From an uncultured Mycoplasmatota bacterium (lineage in GTDB: Bacteria > Bacillota_I > Bacilli_A > RF39 > UBA660): DNA of 34,090 nucleotides. The notes under the pieces were generated by a model. The model saw only the letters and a list, made by a program, of their open reading frames with translations, had not been told where the DNA came from and searched no databases. This document shows positions 1 through 7,021 of this stretch, one piece after another. Every line of letters starts with the position of its first letter. Within the stretch, counting starts at the first letter, position 1. The stretch is from contig CANPIX010000013.1 of the NCBI GenBank assembly GCA_947574215.1, positions 1-34,090 on the forward strand, written 5' to 3'. Both the position numbers and the translations under genes were made by a program.

Positions 1-24
1 AGTAATGATTTTTTAATCATTACT
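1..24 (-). terminator. Inverted repeat at the left edge, probable terminator
   Basis: A perfect 10-base inverted repeat (AGTAATGATT / AATCATTACT) with a four-base loop lies just beyond the stop codon of the leftward gene that ends at 34. Its position fits an intrinsic terminator for the gpmI unit. The T-tract expected in the leftward direction would fall outside the window, so this cannot be confirmed. Confidence 0.5.
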
Positions 25-33
25 TAATCATTT

Positions 34-1413
34 TTACTTTTGCTTTTTCCATTTTTTATAGAGTTTTGCTATTAAAAGCCCCAAACTTATTCCCAGTAAA
101 AAATCAATTATTATAAAAATAAAAGTTTTATTTATATTCGCATCAATCAATGGGATTTTTATACTATTTTCATTGGTTTTGGTTTCTTCTATTTCCCATT
201 CTTTTTGTTCTTCGTCTTCTCCTTCAGGACTTTTATCTGAAGGAATTGTTTCTATTATTGGCTTTTTAATTTCTTCTTGATTTGAAGAATTTGTATCGTT
301 ATTAACGATAGGATCTTTTTTAGAATCCGTAGAATTATTTGGATCTTTTGTAGGATTTGATGGATGAGAATTCGACGTATCATTGGAAGTGTTATTATTT
401 TCGTTTTTATCAATTGATGCATTTTCATGCAAAATATAAAATAAATAACTATTTTTAGTAATACCATCTTCTGCTGTAATTGTTAATTTACAAGTTTTCG
501 TATCCTCAGTGATAGAACATGGTTTACTTGTGTATTTTTGCTTATTGCTGTTTGTAACAAATGTAAAATAAATATTTTTTGTATTTTTATCTACTTTTAC
601 ATTGTACTCCTTAATATTAGCTGAAAATTTCTTTGTTAACGTTCCACCATGGACTTCTAAATTAGAAATACTTGCGTCATTCGATAAAATAAGGTTATTT
701 TCATTTTTACGCGTCACAGTGATCGTATACGTTTTTTGATTTCCAGCTTCTGCCTGTGTAACAATTTTACAAAGATTTATCCCTACTTTTAAAGAACAAG
801 ACAATCTCGAAATGATTTTAGTTTTGCTATTGTTTGGAGTCGCTTCGAATGTAATTTTGTCGGTTTGGTTTTCTACCGTCATACTATAAAGTTCGAGAGT
901 AGATTCAAATATAGGAGATAATTTCCCTTCATTTGCTTTTAAATATTTTAAAGAAGCGTCTTTGCTAATTTTACAAGTAGCGTCGTAAATAGCTTTTGAA
1001 ACTATGTTTCCATTTTCCCCAAAATAGTTTCCATAAGAATCTATATGGCATTTATTTAATCCATATTTTAAATTATTTACTGTATATTCACTATTGTCTG
1101 TCATTGTAACTTCAATTGTAGCCACTTTATAATTTCCAGAACTTCTTCCATTATGGTAAAAATAAAATGAATGGCTGTTATCTGTTTTGTTTATCCACGA
1201 AGAACTCATATTTATTTTGGTGATCTTTCCATTTGTTATTTTTAAATCACCAGAGATATAATTTAAATTCATATTTTCTATGGTTAATGTAAATTCATAA
1301 GTGTTGTTTGAGGTTTTAACTGGATTATTAAATCGAATGGCACCTGCATTTACCATTAAAGGCAAAAGCATTACAGCTATTGTTAACAAGAAAATAATTT
1401 TTAATTTTTTCAT
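34..1413 (-). CDS. Membrane-anchored protein with two cadherin-like beta-sandwich repeats
   Basis: 459 residues, probably surface-exposed. Visible parts: an N-terminal signal peptide (residues 1-23), a beta-rich region of about 120 residues, two related repeats at about 152-236 and 246-329 of the cadherin-like beta-sandwich type (each opens with 'DAS.. L' and ends in 'T.....YTITV'-like strands), a low-complexity Asn/Ser/Asp/Pro/Glu-rich stretch (331-420), and a C-terminal transmembrane helix (430-449) with a short Lys-rich tail. Each repeat has a Cys-x8-Cys pair (206/215 and 299/308), a possible disulfide. The start has a strong ribosome site (AGGGGG, 5-6 bases upstream) that overlaps the end of gpmI. 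Only 10 bases separate the two genes, so they are likely co-transcribed. The family is known from Gram-positive surface and spore-associated proteins. The exact role here is unknown; adhesion or envelope structure is inference. Confidence 0.75.
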   Translation of the reverse strand: MKKLKIIFLLTIAVMLLPLMVNAGAIRFNNPVKTSNNTYEFTLTIENMNLNYISGDLKITNGKITKINMSSSWINKTDNSHSFYFYHNGRSSGNYKVATIEVTMTDNSEYTVNNLKYGLNKCHIDSYGNYFGENGNIVSKAIYDATCKISKDASLKYLKANEGKLSPIFESTLELYSMTVENQTDKITFEATPNNSKTKIISRLSCSLKVGINLCKIVTQAEAGNQKTYTITVTRKNENNLILSNDASISNLEVHGGTLTKKFSANIKEYNVKVDKNTKNIYFTFVTNSNKQKYTSKPCSITEDTKTCKLTITAEDGITKNSYLFYILHENASIDKNENNNTSNDTSNSHPSNPTKDPNNSTDSKKDPIVNNDTNSSNQEEIKKPIIETIPSDKSPEGEDEEQKEWEIEETKTNENSIKIPLIDANINKTFIFIIIDFLLGISLGLLIAKLYKKWKKQK

Positions 1414-1423
1414 AAAATCCCCC

Positions 1424-2929
1424 TTACTTTATCAGTAAACTTTCACTATCTTTCATTTCTTTTGGTTTGGCAATGTCCATATAATCTAAAATAGTAGGTG
1501 CAATATTAGTTAAATCCCCTTCTTCTTTTAAAGTCACATTTTCATCTACAATCAAAAAAGGAACTTTTGCTAAAGTATGCGTTGTTATAGGTTCATTGTT
1601 TTCATCAAACATTTTATCAGCGTTACCATGATCAGCGGTTACGATGACTTTGTAAAAATTATTTTCTGCTTCTTCTAAAAGTTTTCCTAAACAAACGTCC
1701 ACCGTCATAATTGCCTTTACTGTTGCGTCGTTATTCCCAGTATGCCCCACCATATCTGGATTTGCAAAATTCACCAATATAAAATCCACATCTCTTTGCA
1801 TACAAGCAATTGTTTTTTTAGTTACCTCTACAGCGCTCATTCGCGGATCCAAATCGTAAGTTTTCACCTTTAGAGAAGGGACTAAAACTTTTGTACAATT
1901 TTCAATATTTCCTTCATACTTTCCATCAAAAAAATAAGTAACATGAGCGTATTTTTCTGTTTCTGCAATTCTTGCTTGTGACAAGCCTAATTTTGATAAA
2001 TAGATCCCTAAAGGATTTTCAACGTACTCTTCCTGTAAAAAAGATATGTTTTTTATTTTTTTGTCAATTGGAACAAAAGAGTATACTTCTAAATCCTGAT
2101 AACTGACAACTGGAAAATTATTATAATCTTTATTTACTAAAGAATCAAGTATTTGTTTGGCTCGATCGGTTCGATAATTCATCCAAATTAGAGTATCTCC
2201 ATCTTTTATAACACCTTCTGATTTTAATACAATAGGAGGTAGGAATTCGTCCGTTACATCTTTTTTATAACATGTATTCAAAGCACCTTCTACGGTTTTT
2301 ACTTGTGCGCCTTTACCTTTTGTTATTAAATCGTAATACATTTTTGTTCGATCCAATTTGTTATCACGATCCATTGCATAATATCTTCCGCATAATGTAG
2401 CAATTTTTCCAATTTTTCGTTCTTTTAGTTTTTCTTCTAAAATTTTGATATATTGATAAGCCACCGTTTTTTTGGTATCCCTACCATCCGTTATTAAATG
2501 AAAATATATATTTTTAATCCCATTGTTCACCAAATGATCATAGAGTTTTAAAAAATGTTGCATATCAGCGTGTACTAAACCATCGCTAAATAGGCCCATA
2601 ATATGAATAGATGCATTTTTTTCTTTTGTTTTTTTTATTAAATTTTGATAGTTTTCATTTTCTTCTATTTCATTATCTAAAAAAGTATGAATTCGATCAA
2701 TATCTTGTGGAAGTTTTCTTCCAGCACCAATCGTCATATGACCAATTTCACTATTTCCAAATTGTCCTTTTAATAACCCGATTGGCTCTTCTGAGGCCCA
2801 TAGCAAAGAATGGGAATATTTATTCCACAAGTTATTAAAATTTTTAGGATTGGCTTCTTGAATGGCATTTCCTGTACTTTCTTCATTATATCCAAATCCA
2901 TCGAGAACAATTGTCAAAATCTTTTTCAT
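1424..2929 (-). CDS. gpmI: 2,3-bisphosphoglycerate-independent phosphoglycerate mutase
   Basis: Interconverts 3- and 2-phosphoglycerate in glycolysis, a cytoplasmic enzyme of the alkaline-phosphatase superfamily that uses two Mn2+ ions. The 501-residue length matches the family (about 510). Seen: the N-terminal metal site 'VLDGFG', the catalytic-serine segment 'FGNSEIGHMTIGAGR', 'HADMQHF', 'DGRDT', 'GRYYAMDRD' and the C-terminal metal motifs 'ANPDMVGHTG' and 'TADHGNADKM'. I place the start at the ATG ending at 2929 because AGGTGA lies 5-6 bases upstream and the protein then begins at the usual 'MKKILTIVLDG'. An in-frame start 16 codons further upstream would run over the promoter. It stands apart from the gap-pgk-tpiA operon and has its own promoter. 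Confidence 0.96.
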   Translation of the reverse strand: MKKILTIVLDGFGYNEESTGNAIQEANPKNFNNLWNKYSHSLLWASEEPIGLLKGQFGNSEIGHMTIGAGRKLPQDIDRIHTFLDNEIEENENYQNLIKKTKEKNASIHIMGLFSDGLVHADMQHFLKLYDHLVNNGIKNIYFHLITDGRDTKKTVAYQYIKILEEKLKERKIGKIATLCGRYYAMDRDNKLDRTKMYYDLITKGKGAQVKTVEGALNTCYKKDVTDEFLPPIVLKSEGVIKDGDTLIWMNYRTDRAKQILDSLVNKDYNNFPVVSYQDLEVYSFVPIDKKIKNISFLQEEYVENPLGIYLSKLGLSQARIAETEKYAHVTYFFDGKYEGNIENCTKVLVPSLKVKTYDLDPRMSAVEVTKKTIACMQRDVDFILVNFANPDMVGHTGNNDATVKAIMTVDVCLGKLLEEAENNFYKVIVTADHGNADKMFDENNEPITTHTLAKVPFLIVDENVTLKEEGDLTNIAPTILDYMDIAKPKEMKDSESLLIK

Positions 2930-2948
2930 ATTCTCACCTATACTATAA

Positions 2949-2977
2949 ATTATACTATTAGAAATAAAAAAACTCAA
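2949..2977 (-). promoter_or_regulatory. Promoter of gpmI
   Basis: On the minus strand TTGAGT (2972-2977) and a perfect TATAAT (2949-2954) are separated by exactly 17 bases, about 20 bases upstream of the gpmI start. The -35 hexamer lies inside the terminator hairpin of the upstream gene. Confidence 0.7.
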
Positions 2978-3003
2978 AACTTTCTTTTAACTTTTGAGTT
3001 TTT
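2967..3003 (-). terminator. Intrinsic terminator of the 2987-4204 gene
   Basis: Arms AAAAACTCAAAA and TTTTGAGTTTTT are complementary across a 12-base loop, followed on the minus strand by a run of T. The hairpin includes the stop codon of the gene it ends and the -35 element of gpmI. Confidence 0.8.
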
Positions 3004-4204
3004 CTATAATGCTGCCCTCACTCAATTGTCTTTTTCTAACTAAAAAAATATCTTCGGAGTAATTGTTAGGAAAATAAAAAGTATAATTTTCATTGATTTT
3101 TACATAAAAACTTTTGACACCATCAGTCCATCTCATAATTTCATCATAAAGGACCTTATCTTCTTCAGGATCTGGCATTGATGTTTTACCAGACACATAG
3201 TAACACGCTAATTCTTTTATGAAATCCTCACTATAATCATTATATTTGTCTTTAAAATTAGCACACATACAAATGATTCCTGCTTCCGGCGTTGCAAATT
3301 CCATTAACTCCCACGAAAGATTTTTCATTCCTCCGAAATTATTTCGATTATTGGAAGAATAACTTCCTTCTTCACCTATTTCAATTAAAGATACTGCTAA
3401 AGCTAGGCTTTTGTTACGAATATTAAATACGTCACATATTTCTGCAAAAAATGCACTGTATTTTTTACCATTGCTTAAATAGAATTCGTTCATATCATCG
3501 TGTGGTATCGTTTCTATTTCAGTTGTTGTTAGCAAATTATCTTTACTCAAACCAAAATCATCTAAATCTTTAATTAACGCATCTTTATTTAAATAATAAA
3601 CAAAAAGAATACAAGCGGTTTTGGCATCTTCTAAATCACAATCTTTACAATCTATTATCGCTGAAAAATTTTTATAGTTTTCTGTAGTTAATTTTGCCAA
3701 TTGAATTACTTTTTCACTATCCAAATGAAAATAGTTACTATACTCAGTTAAATAAGCTTCGTATGTTGCAATTCTTTCTATTTCTTGTTCCTTTTCTAAA
3801 ATTATTTTTTCCATGTATTCTTTGGATTCTATTAATTCTGCTTTTTTATCGAGCAAATAGGTGGATGAATAAAGTTCAACTAATTTACTTTTAGTATTGA
3901 AATCTTTCTCATAAGAAATTTCTTCTTGCGGATAAATCCCTGTAAGTATTTTTAATAATCCTAACATTCCTAAAAAACATATCCCCTTAGTTGTTAGATT
4001 TGAATAATTGAATGATTTTTCTAATAATTTATTATAACGTGCTACAACATATCTACAAATATTTTCGTATTTCTTATCTACAACAAAACTTTCTTTATCA
4101 GAACATATTATTACAACTTCACTATTAACCTTTACTTTTATTTCTAAATGATTTAGTATTTTTAAATAGGTTTGTTGCTTTTTTTCTAATTGATTTCTTT
4201 TCAT
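2987..4204 (-). CDS. Unknown protein with a glucosaminidase/lysozyme-like C-terminal segment
   Basis: 405 residues, function not recognised. The N-terminal 260 residues are charged and largely helical, with a Glu/Lys-rich segment (about 120-150) that may be coiled coil. I see no signal peptide; one short apolar stretch (74-90) is too weak to call a membrane helix. Residues about 266-321 resemble the active-site region of glucosaminidase/lysozyme-like domains: 'LAVSLIEIGEEG', then 'NNFGGMKN' (288-295), then 'EAGIICMCANF'. In those families the Glu of such a segment (here E275 would fit) is catalytic and the 'NN.FG..' motif follows it. This is resemblance, not proof. The ATG has AGAGGTG 6 bases upstream. 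It forms a single-gene unit with its own promoter (4244-4272) and terminator (2967-3003). Confidence 0.65.
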   Translation of the reverse strand: MKRNQLEKKQQTYLKILNHLEIKVKVNSEVVIICSDKESFVVDKKYENICRYVVARYNKLLEKSFNYSNLTTKGICFLGMLGLLKILTGIYPQEEISYEKDFNTKSKLVELYSSTYLLDKKAELIESKEYMEKIILEKEQEIERIATYEAYLTEYSNYFHLDSEKVIQLAKLTTENYKNFSAIIDCKDCDLEDAKTACILFVYYLNKDALIKDLDDFGLSKDNLLTTTEIETIPHDDMNEFYLSNGKKYSAFFAEICDVFNIRNKSLALAVSLIEIGEEGSYSSNNRNNFGGMKNLSWELMEFATPEAGIICMCANFKDKYNDYSEDFIKELACYYVSGKTSMPDPEEDKVLYDEIMRWTDGVKSFYVKINENYTFYFPNNYSEDIFLVRKRQLSEGSIIEKLKS

Positions 4205-4243
4205 TTTTTCACCTCTTTTTATTTTTTAACACAACAGCTAAAA

Positions 4244-4272
4244 ATTTTACTATACATTTTTTGATTTGTCAA
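4244..4272 (-). promoter_or_regulatory. Promoter of the 2987-4204 gene
   Basis: Minus-strand perfect TTGACA (4267-4272) and TAAAAT (4244-4249) with a 17-base spacer, 40 bases upstream of the start codon. A good match to the vegetative SigA consensus. Confidence 0.75.
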
Positions 4273-4370
4273 ATTGTTCTTTTTGGATTCTCTTTATTGT
4301 TTCTTAAATATCACTATAATTTAAAGTTGTTTATGGTATTTTTATTTTCGAAGCTTATTTGCATAAAATT

Positions 4371-4396
4371 TAAAAAACTATGCAATTACATAGTTT
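4371..4396 (-). terminator. Hairpin terminator in the intergenic region
   Basis: AAACTATG (4375-4382) and CATAGTTT (4389-4396) form an 8-base stem with a 6-base loop, followed on the minus strand by TTTA and AATTTT. It lies 190 bases beyond the HAD gene stop, so it ends either a long 3' tail of that gene or a separate short transcript. Confidence 0.6.
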
Positions 4397-4444
4397 AAAA
4401 ATATCTATTAAAAAAACATACTAGTGACATAATCATTAAAGTCT

Positions 4445-4468
4445 TCACATAATAATCTTATTGTGTGA
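4445..4468. repeat. Dyad symmetry element
   Basis: TCACATAATAA and TTATTGTGTGA are inverted copies with one mismatch, separated by two bases. The near-zero spacing suits a protein-binding operator better than an RNA hairpin. No known regulator can be named from sequence. Confidence 0.45.
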
Positions 4469-4572
4469 CTTATAGAATCCGTCATTATTTTTGTTATATA
4501 AAAGAAAAATAAGAATACTTACCACGATTGCTCTTAGTCCAATATTTTTTTAAATTTTTTCTTTAACTTACT

Positions 4573-4586
4573 TGAAAACGCTTCCT
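4573..4586. promoter_or_regulatory. cre-like catabolite control site
   Basis: TGAAAACGCTTCCT fits every position of the degenerate CcpA-site consensus TGWAARCGYTWNCW. It overlaps the stop codon of the HAD gene and no rightward gene follows, so its target is unclear. A chance match is possible. Confidence 0.3.
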
Positions 4587-5313
4587 AAATTAACATCAGA
4601 AATTCTTTATAAGTTTTTATACTATAATCAGTAATTGCTTCTATTTTATATCTATCTATATCAGCATATTGATCATAAACATTTACACATTCGATTCCTG
4701 CATTTTTACTTGCTAAAACGCCAGTATACGAATCTTCAAATATCAAGAATTCACTTGGAGTGGCATTATAATATTGTACTATTTTGTTATAAATTTCTGG
4801 ATGTGGTTTTTTATTTTCTACATTATCTATCGTAAGTATTAAATCAAAGATTTTTTTAATATCCATTTGTTCTAACATTTTTTTATTTGTTTTAGAATAA
4901 ATGTCCAACTGAACTTGGGTTGTCATAGTTGCTAAAATAAGAATAAATCCAAGACTTTTCAATTTTAATATTAGTTCAACAACATTTGGTTTAAAATCTA
5001 TTTCATTTTCTAAAATCTCATTTGCAATATTTGATCTAATTTTTGTTAATTTTTGTTTATCCACTTTAGCAAAATTATATTTATTTATTAAATATTTAGA
5101 ATATTCTAAATAGGTATCACCTGTTTGAATCTTATGTAAAAATAAATCTCTATCAAATTGAATTTTCTCTAAATCTACATTAATTCCCGCATATCTCTTA
5201 ATCAGTATTTGATCAGTCCTGTTCCATACCCCGACAGAATCAATTAATGTGCCATCCATATCAAATATTATATATTTCTTTTTATTCAATTCAATTTGAT
5301 CAATACTTTTCAT
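4585..5313 (-). CDS. HAD-superfamily phosphatase, beta-phosphoglucomutase-like
   Basis: 242-residue cytoplasmic HAD-IA hydrolase. Motif I 'FDMDGTLIDS' (nucleophile and acid/base Asp), motif II 'LATMTT', motif III 'KKPHPEIY' and motif IV 'FEDSYTGVLASKNAG' are all visible, with an alpha-helical cap between motifs I and II. These are the marks of beta-phosphoglucomutase/sugar-phosphatase relatives. The substrate cannot be read from sequence. The start is placed at the ATG ending at 5313, because GGAGG lies 7-8 bases upstream and the family's N-terminus begins there. A start 29 codons further upstream would cross the promoter and the spo0A terminator. It lies downstream of spo0A but appears to be separately transcribed. 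Confidence 0.85.
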   Translation of the reverse strand: MKSIDQIELNKKKYIIFDMDGTLIDSVGVWNRTDQILIKRYAGINVDLEKIQFDRDLFLHKIQTGDTYLEYSKYLINKYNFAKVDKQKLTKIRSNIANEILENEIDFKPNVVELILKLKSLGFILILATMTTQVQLDIYSKTNKKMLEQMDIKKIFDLILTIDNVENKKPHPEIYNKIVQYYNATPSEFLIFEDSYTGVLASKNAGIECVNVYDQYADIDRYKIEAITDYSIKTYKEFLMLI

Positions 5314-5345
5314 AAATATCCTCCAACTTTCTTTCTTGTTAAAAT

Positions 5346-5373
5346 ATAATAACACGTATTGAAAGTACTTCAA
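5346..5373 (-). promoter_or_regulatory. Promoter of the HAD gene
   Basis: Minus-strand TTGAAG (5368-5373) and TATTAT (5346-5351) with a 16-base spacer, immediately after the T-run of the spo0A terminator. Confidence 0.5.
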
Positions 5374-5374
5374 C

Positions 5375-5398
5375 AAAAAAAGACCATTTCTTTTGGTC
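5375..5398 (-). terminator. Intrinsic terminator of spo0A
   Basis: GACCA/TGGTC stem (5382-5386 with 5394-5398), 7-base loop, then seven T on the minus strand. It starts 5 bases after the spo0A stop codon. Confidence 0.7.
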
Positions 5399-5403
5399 AT
5401 TTC

Positions 5404-6168
5404 TTATGAAACTACTAATTTATTATTTAATCTTAAATTGTCTGCTAATGTTGCAATAAATTCAGAATTGGTTGGTTTACTTCGATCGTAATCCACACTA
5501 TGTCCAAACAATTCTTCCATTAAGTCATAATCTCCTCTAGCCCAACTCACTTCAATTGCATGACGAATGGCTCTTTCAACACGACTTGCTGTTGTATCAA
5601 AACGTGTTGCTATTTCAGGATAAATGCATTTGGTTATTCCGCCGATCATATCTGGATTTTCATACATCATGTATATACTTTCACGAATGTATTGATAACC
5701 ACGAATATGTGAAGGTATGCCCAAAGAATGAAGAAGCTTACTAATTGCTAATTCTACTTTATTGTTTTTCTCTTCTTCCTCTACCATTTCTGCATTCATT
5801 ACATTTAAAATTCTTTTTTCTAAAGCTTGCATATTTATGGGTTTTAACATAAAGTAATCTACTTTATATTGATTGACCATACGAATTGCTGCTTCTTTAT
5901 TATAACTTGTGAGAATGATTATATTTTTATTAATATTTTGCGTTTCCATTTCTTCTAAAATGCTTATTCCATCTACTTCAGGCATTATAATATCCATAAG
6001 AATTAGATCGAATTCATTTTTATGGTTTAAAATATACTCCATTCCCTCTTTTCCATTATTAATGGCTTTTACTACATTAATTACTGCGTGACTACTAAAA
6101 TACTGCTTCGTTTTACTAATAACTGACTCATTATCATCAATTATAAGAACGTTTATTGTTGATTTCAT
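5404..6168 (-). CDS. spo0A: Sporulation master response regulator Spo0A
   Basis: 254 residues, family length. N-terminal receiver domain: acidic pocket D11/D12, phospho-acceptor D59 in 'LILMDIIMPEVDG', T87 and K109 in 'MLKPIN'. C-terminal DNA-binding domain carries the Spo0A hallmark 'TTASRVERAIRHAIEV', preceded by 'GIPSHIRGYQYIRE' and followed by 'KPTNSEFIATLADNLRL'. Phosphorylated Spo0A binds 0A boxes and commits the cell to sporulation. The start is the ATG ending at 6168, because AAGGAG lies six bases upstream; two upstream in-frame ATGs overlap that site. In Bacillus the gene follows spoIVB; here it follows tpiA. A perfect TATAAT is at 6214-6219 without a clear -35. A 0A-box-like sequence lies upstream. 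Confidence 0.96.
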   Translation of the reverse strand: MKSTINVLIIDDNESVISKTKQYFSSHAVINVVKAINNGKEGMEYILNHKNEFDLILMDIIMPEVDGISILEEMETQNINKNIIILTSYNKEAAIRMVNQYKVDYFMLKPINMQALEKRILNVMNAEMVEEEEKNNKVELAISKLLHSLGIPSHIRGYQYIRESIYMMYENPDMIGGITKCIYPEIATRFDTTASRVERAIRHAIEVSWARGDYDLMEELFGHSVDYDRSKPTNSEFIATLADNLRLNNKLVVS

Positions 6169-6213
6169 CCTCTTCTCCTTTTTCATTTTCAAAATTTTAC
6201 TGCACGCAAATTT

Positions 6214-6290
6214 ATTATAAAACAGGTAAGAAAAGAATTGCTAGAAAATGTTTTGTCTTGTTATGTAAAATGGTGTAAAAATTTGTCGAT
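6214..6290 (-). promoter_or_regulatory. spo0A upstream region with -10 and a 0A-box-like sequence
   Basis: Minus-strand TATAAT at 6214-6219, 45 bases before the spo0A start, has no recognisable -35. At 6284-6290 the plus strand reads TGTCGAT, one mismatch from the 0A-box core TGTCGAA. Spo0A autoregulation is known in Bacillus; here it is inferred only from this match. Confidence 0.35.
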
Positions 6291-6292
6291 TT

Positions 6293-7021
6293 TTATAAAT
6301 TTTCTAACACTTTACATACATTTTCAGGGTTATTGGCACAATTTCCCAAAAGGTAGCCATCTATATTGTCAACTTTTGTTATTTCTTTTATGTTTTTTGT
6401 ATTAATACCTCCCCCATAAAGAATTGGTAAAACACAATTGTATTTTTTTTCTACTTCATTTTTTATTTTTTCAGCAATATTATTTATAACTCTTGTATTG
6501 ACAATGTCTTGTTTATTTATTGCCCAACATGGTTCATAAGCCAAAATTAGATTTTCTATTTCCTTTAAAGTCAATTCAGCAAATATTAGGGAAATTTCTT
6601 TTTTTAACTCTACTAAAGTTTCGTCCATTGTTTGTTTTATTTTTTCTCCAATACACAAAACAACTTTAATACGTTGCTTCGTTGCGTTTTGAATTTTCAT
6701 TATAATTTCAGAAAAAGAATCATTGCTTTCAAAATGATTAACCAAAACATAGGAAACTTTTAAACTCTTTAATTGTGTTGCTAAAATTTCTCCTGTTAAA
6801 GAACCCGTATCATGCGGGGATAAGTTTTGACTTCCAATCTTATAAGGAGCGTCGTAAAAGAAACTTAAATAAACGCTGGTGGGAAACAGTACAAATTCTA
6901 TATTTTCATCTATTTTTACATTAGATAAGCTTTTTTTGTATGCTAAAATTTCCTTCAAAGTCTTATTGGATTTTAAATTACACATCAAGTATTTCAATTT
7001 CTTCACCATCCATAATGGCAT
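6293..7021 (-). CDS. tpiA: Triosephosphate isomerase, divergent
   Basis: Interconverts dihydroxyacetone phosphate and glyceraldehyde 3-phosphate. The catalytic residues can be matched: Lys17 in 'CNLKSNKT' (family 'GNWKMNKT'), His96 in 'VNHFES' (family 'GHSER') and Glu163 in 'AYEPCWAI'. Other conserved elements are altered: the flexible loop lacks the usual 'GTGK' (here 'INKQDI'), 'YGGS' reads 'YGGG', and the last phosphate loop 'GGASL' reads 'GNCAN'. I keep the longest start (ATG ending at 7021) because AGGA lies 4-5 bases upstream and strand beta-1 ('KKLKYLMCN') would be lost with a start at 6985. It overlaps the end of pgk by 44 bases in another frame, which suggests translational coupling. 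Last gene of the glycolytic operon. Confidence 0.88.
   Translation of the reverse strand: MPLWMVKKLKYLMCNLKSNKTLKEILAYKKSLSNVKIDENIEFVLFPTSVYLSFFYDAPYKIGSQNLSPHDTGSLTGEILATQLKSLKVSYVLVNHFESNDSFSEIIMKIQNATKQRIKVVLCIGEKIKQTMDETLVELKKEISLIFAELTLKEIENLILAYEPCWAINKQDIVNTRVINNIAEKIKNEVEKKYNCVLPILYGGGINTKNIKEITKVDNIDGYLLGNCANNPENVCKVLENL

Larger units (their letters stand above)
4205..4584. other. 380-base intergenic region with hairpins and a possible short transcript
   Basis: No gene of normal size is present. From right to left it holds: a sequence fitting the CcpA cre consensus (4573-4586), a 25-codon minus-strand frame starting at 4485 and ending at 4408 (no ribosome site seen), a 24-base dyad (4445-4468), a hairpin terminator (4371-4396), and the promoter of the next gene (4244-4272). 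The order frame-then-terminator suggests a short minus-strand RNA ending near 4370, or a remnant of a lost gene. This is inference. Confidence 0.4.

Noticed and set aside
6293-6985. Start of tpiA at the ATG ending at 6985
   Set aside because: It would remove strand beta-1 before the catalytic Lys and has no ribosome site, whereas the ATG at 7021 has AGGA at suitable distance.
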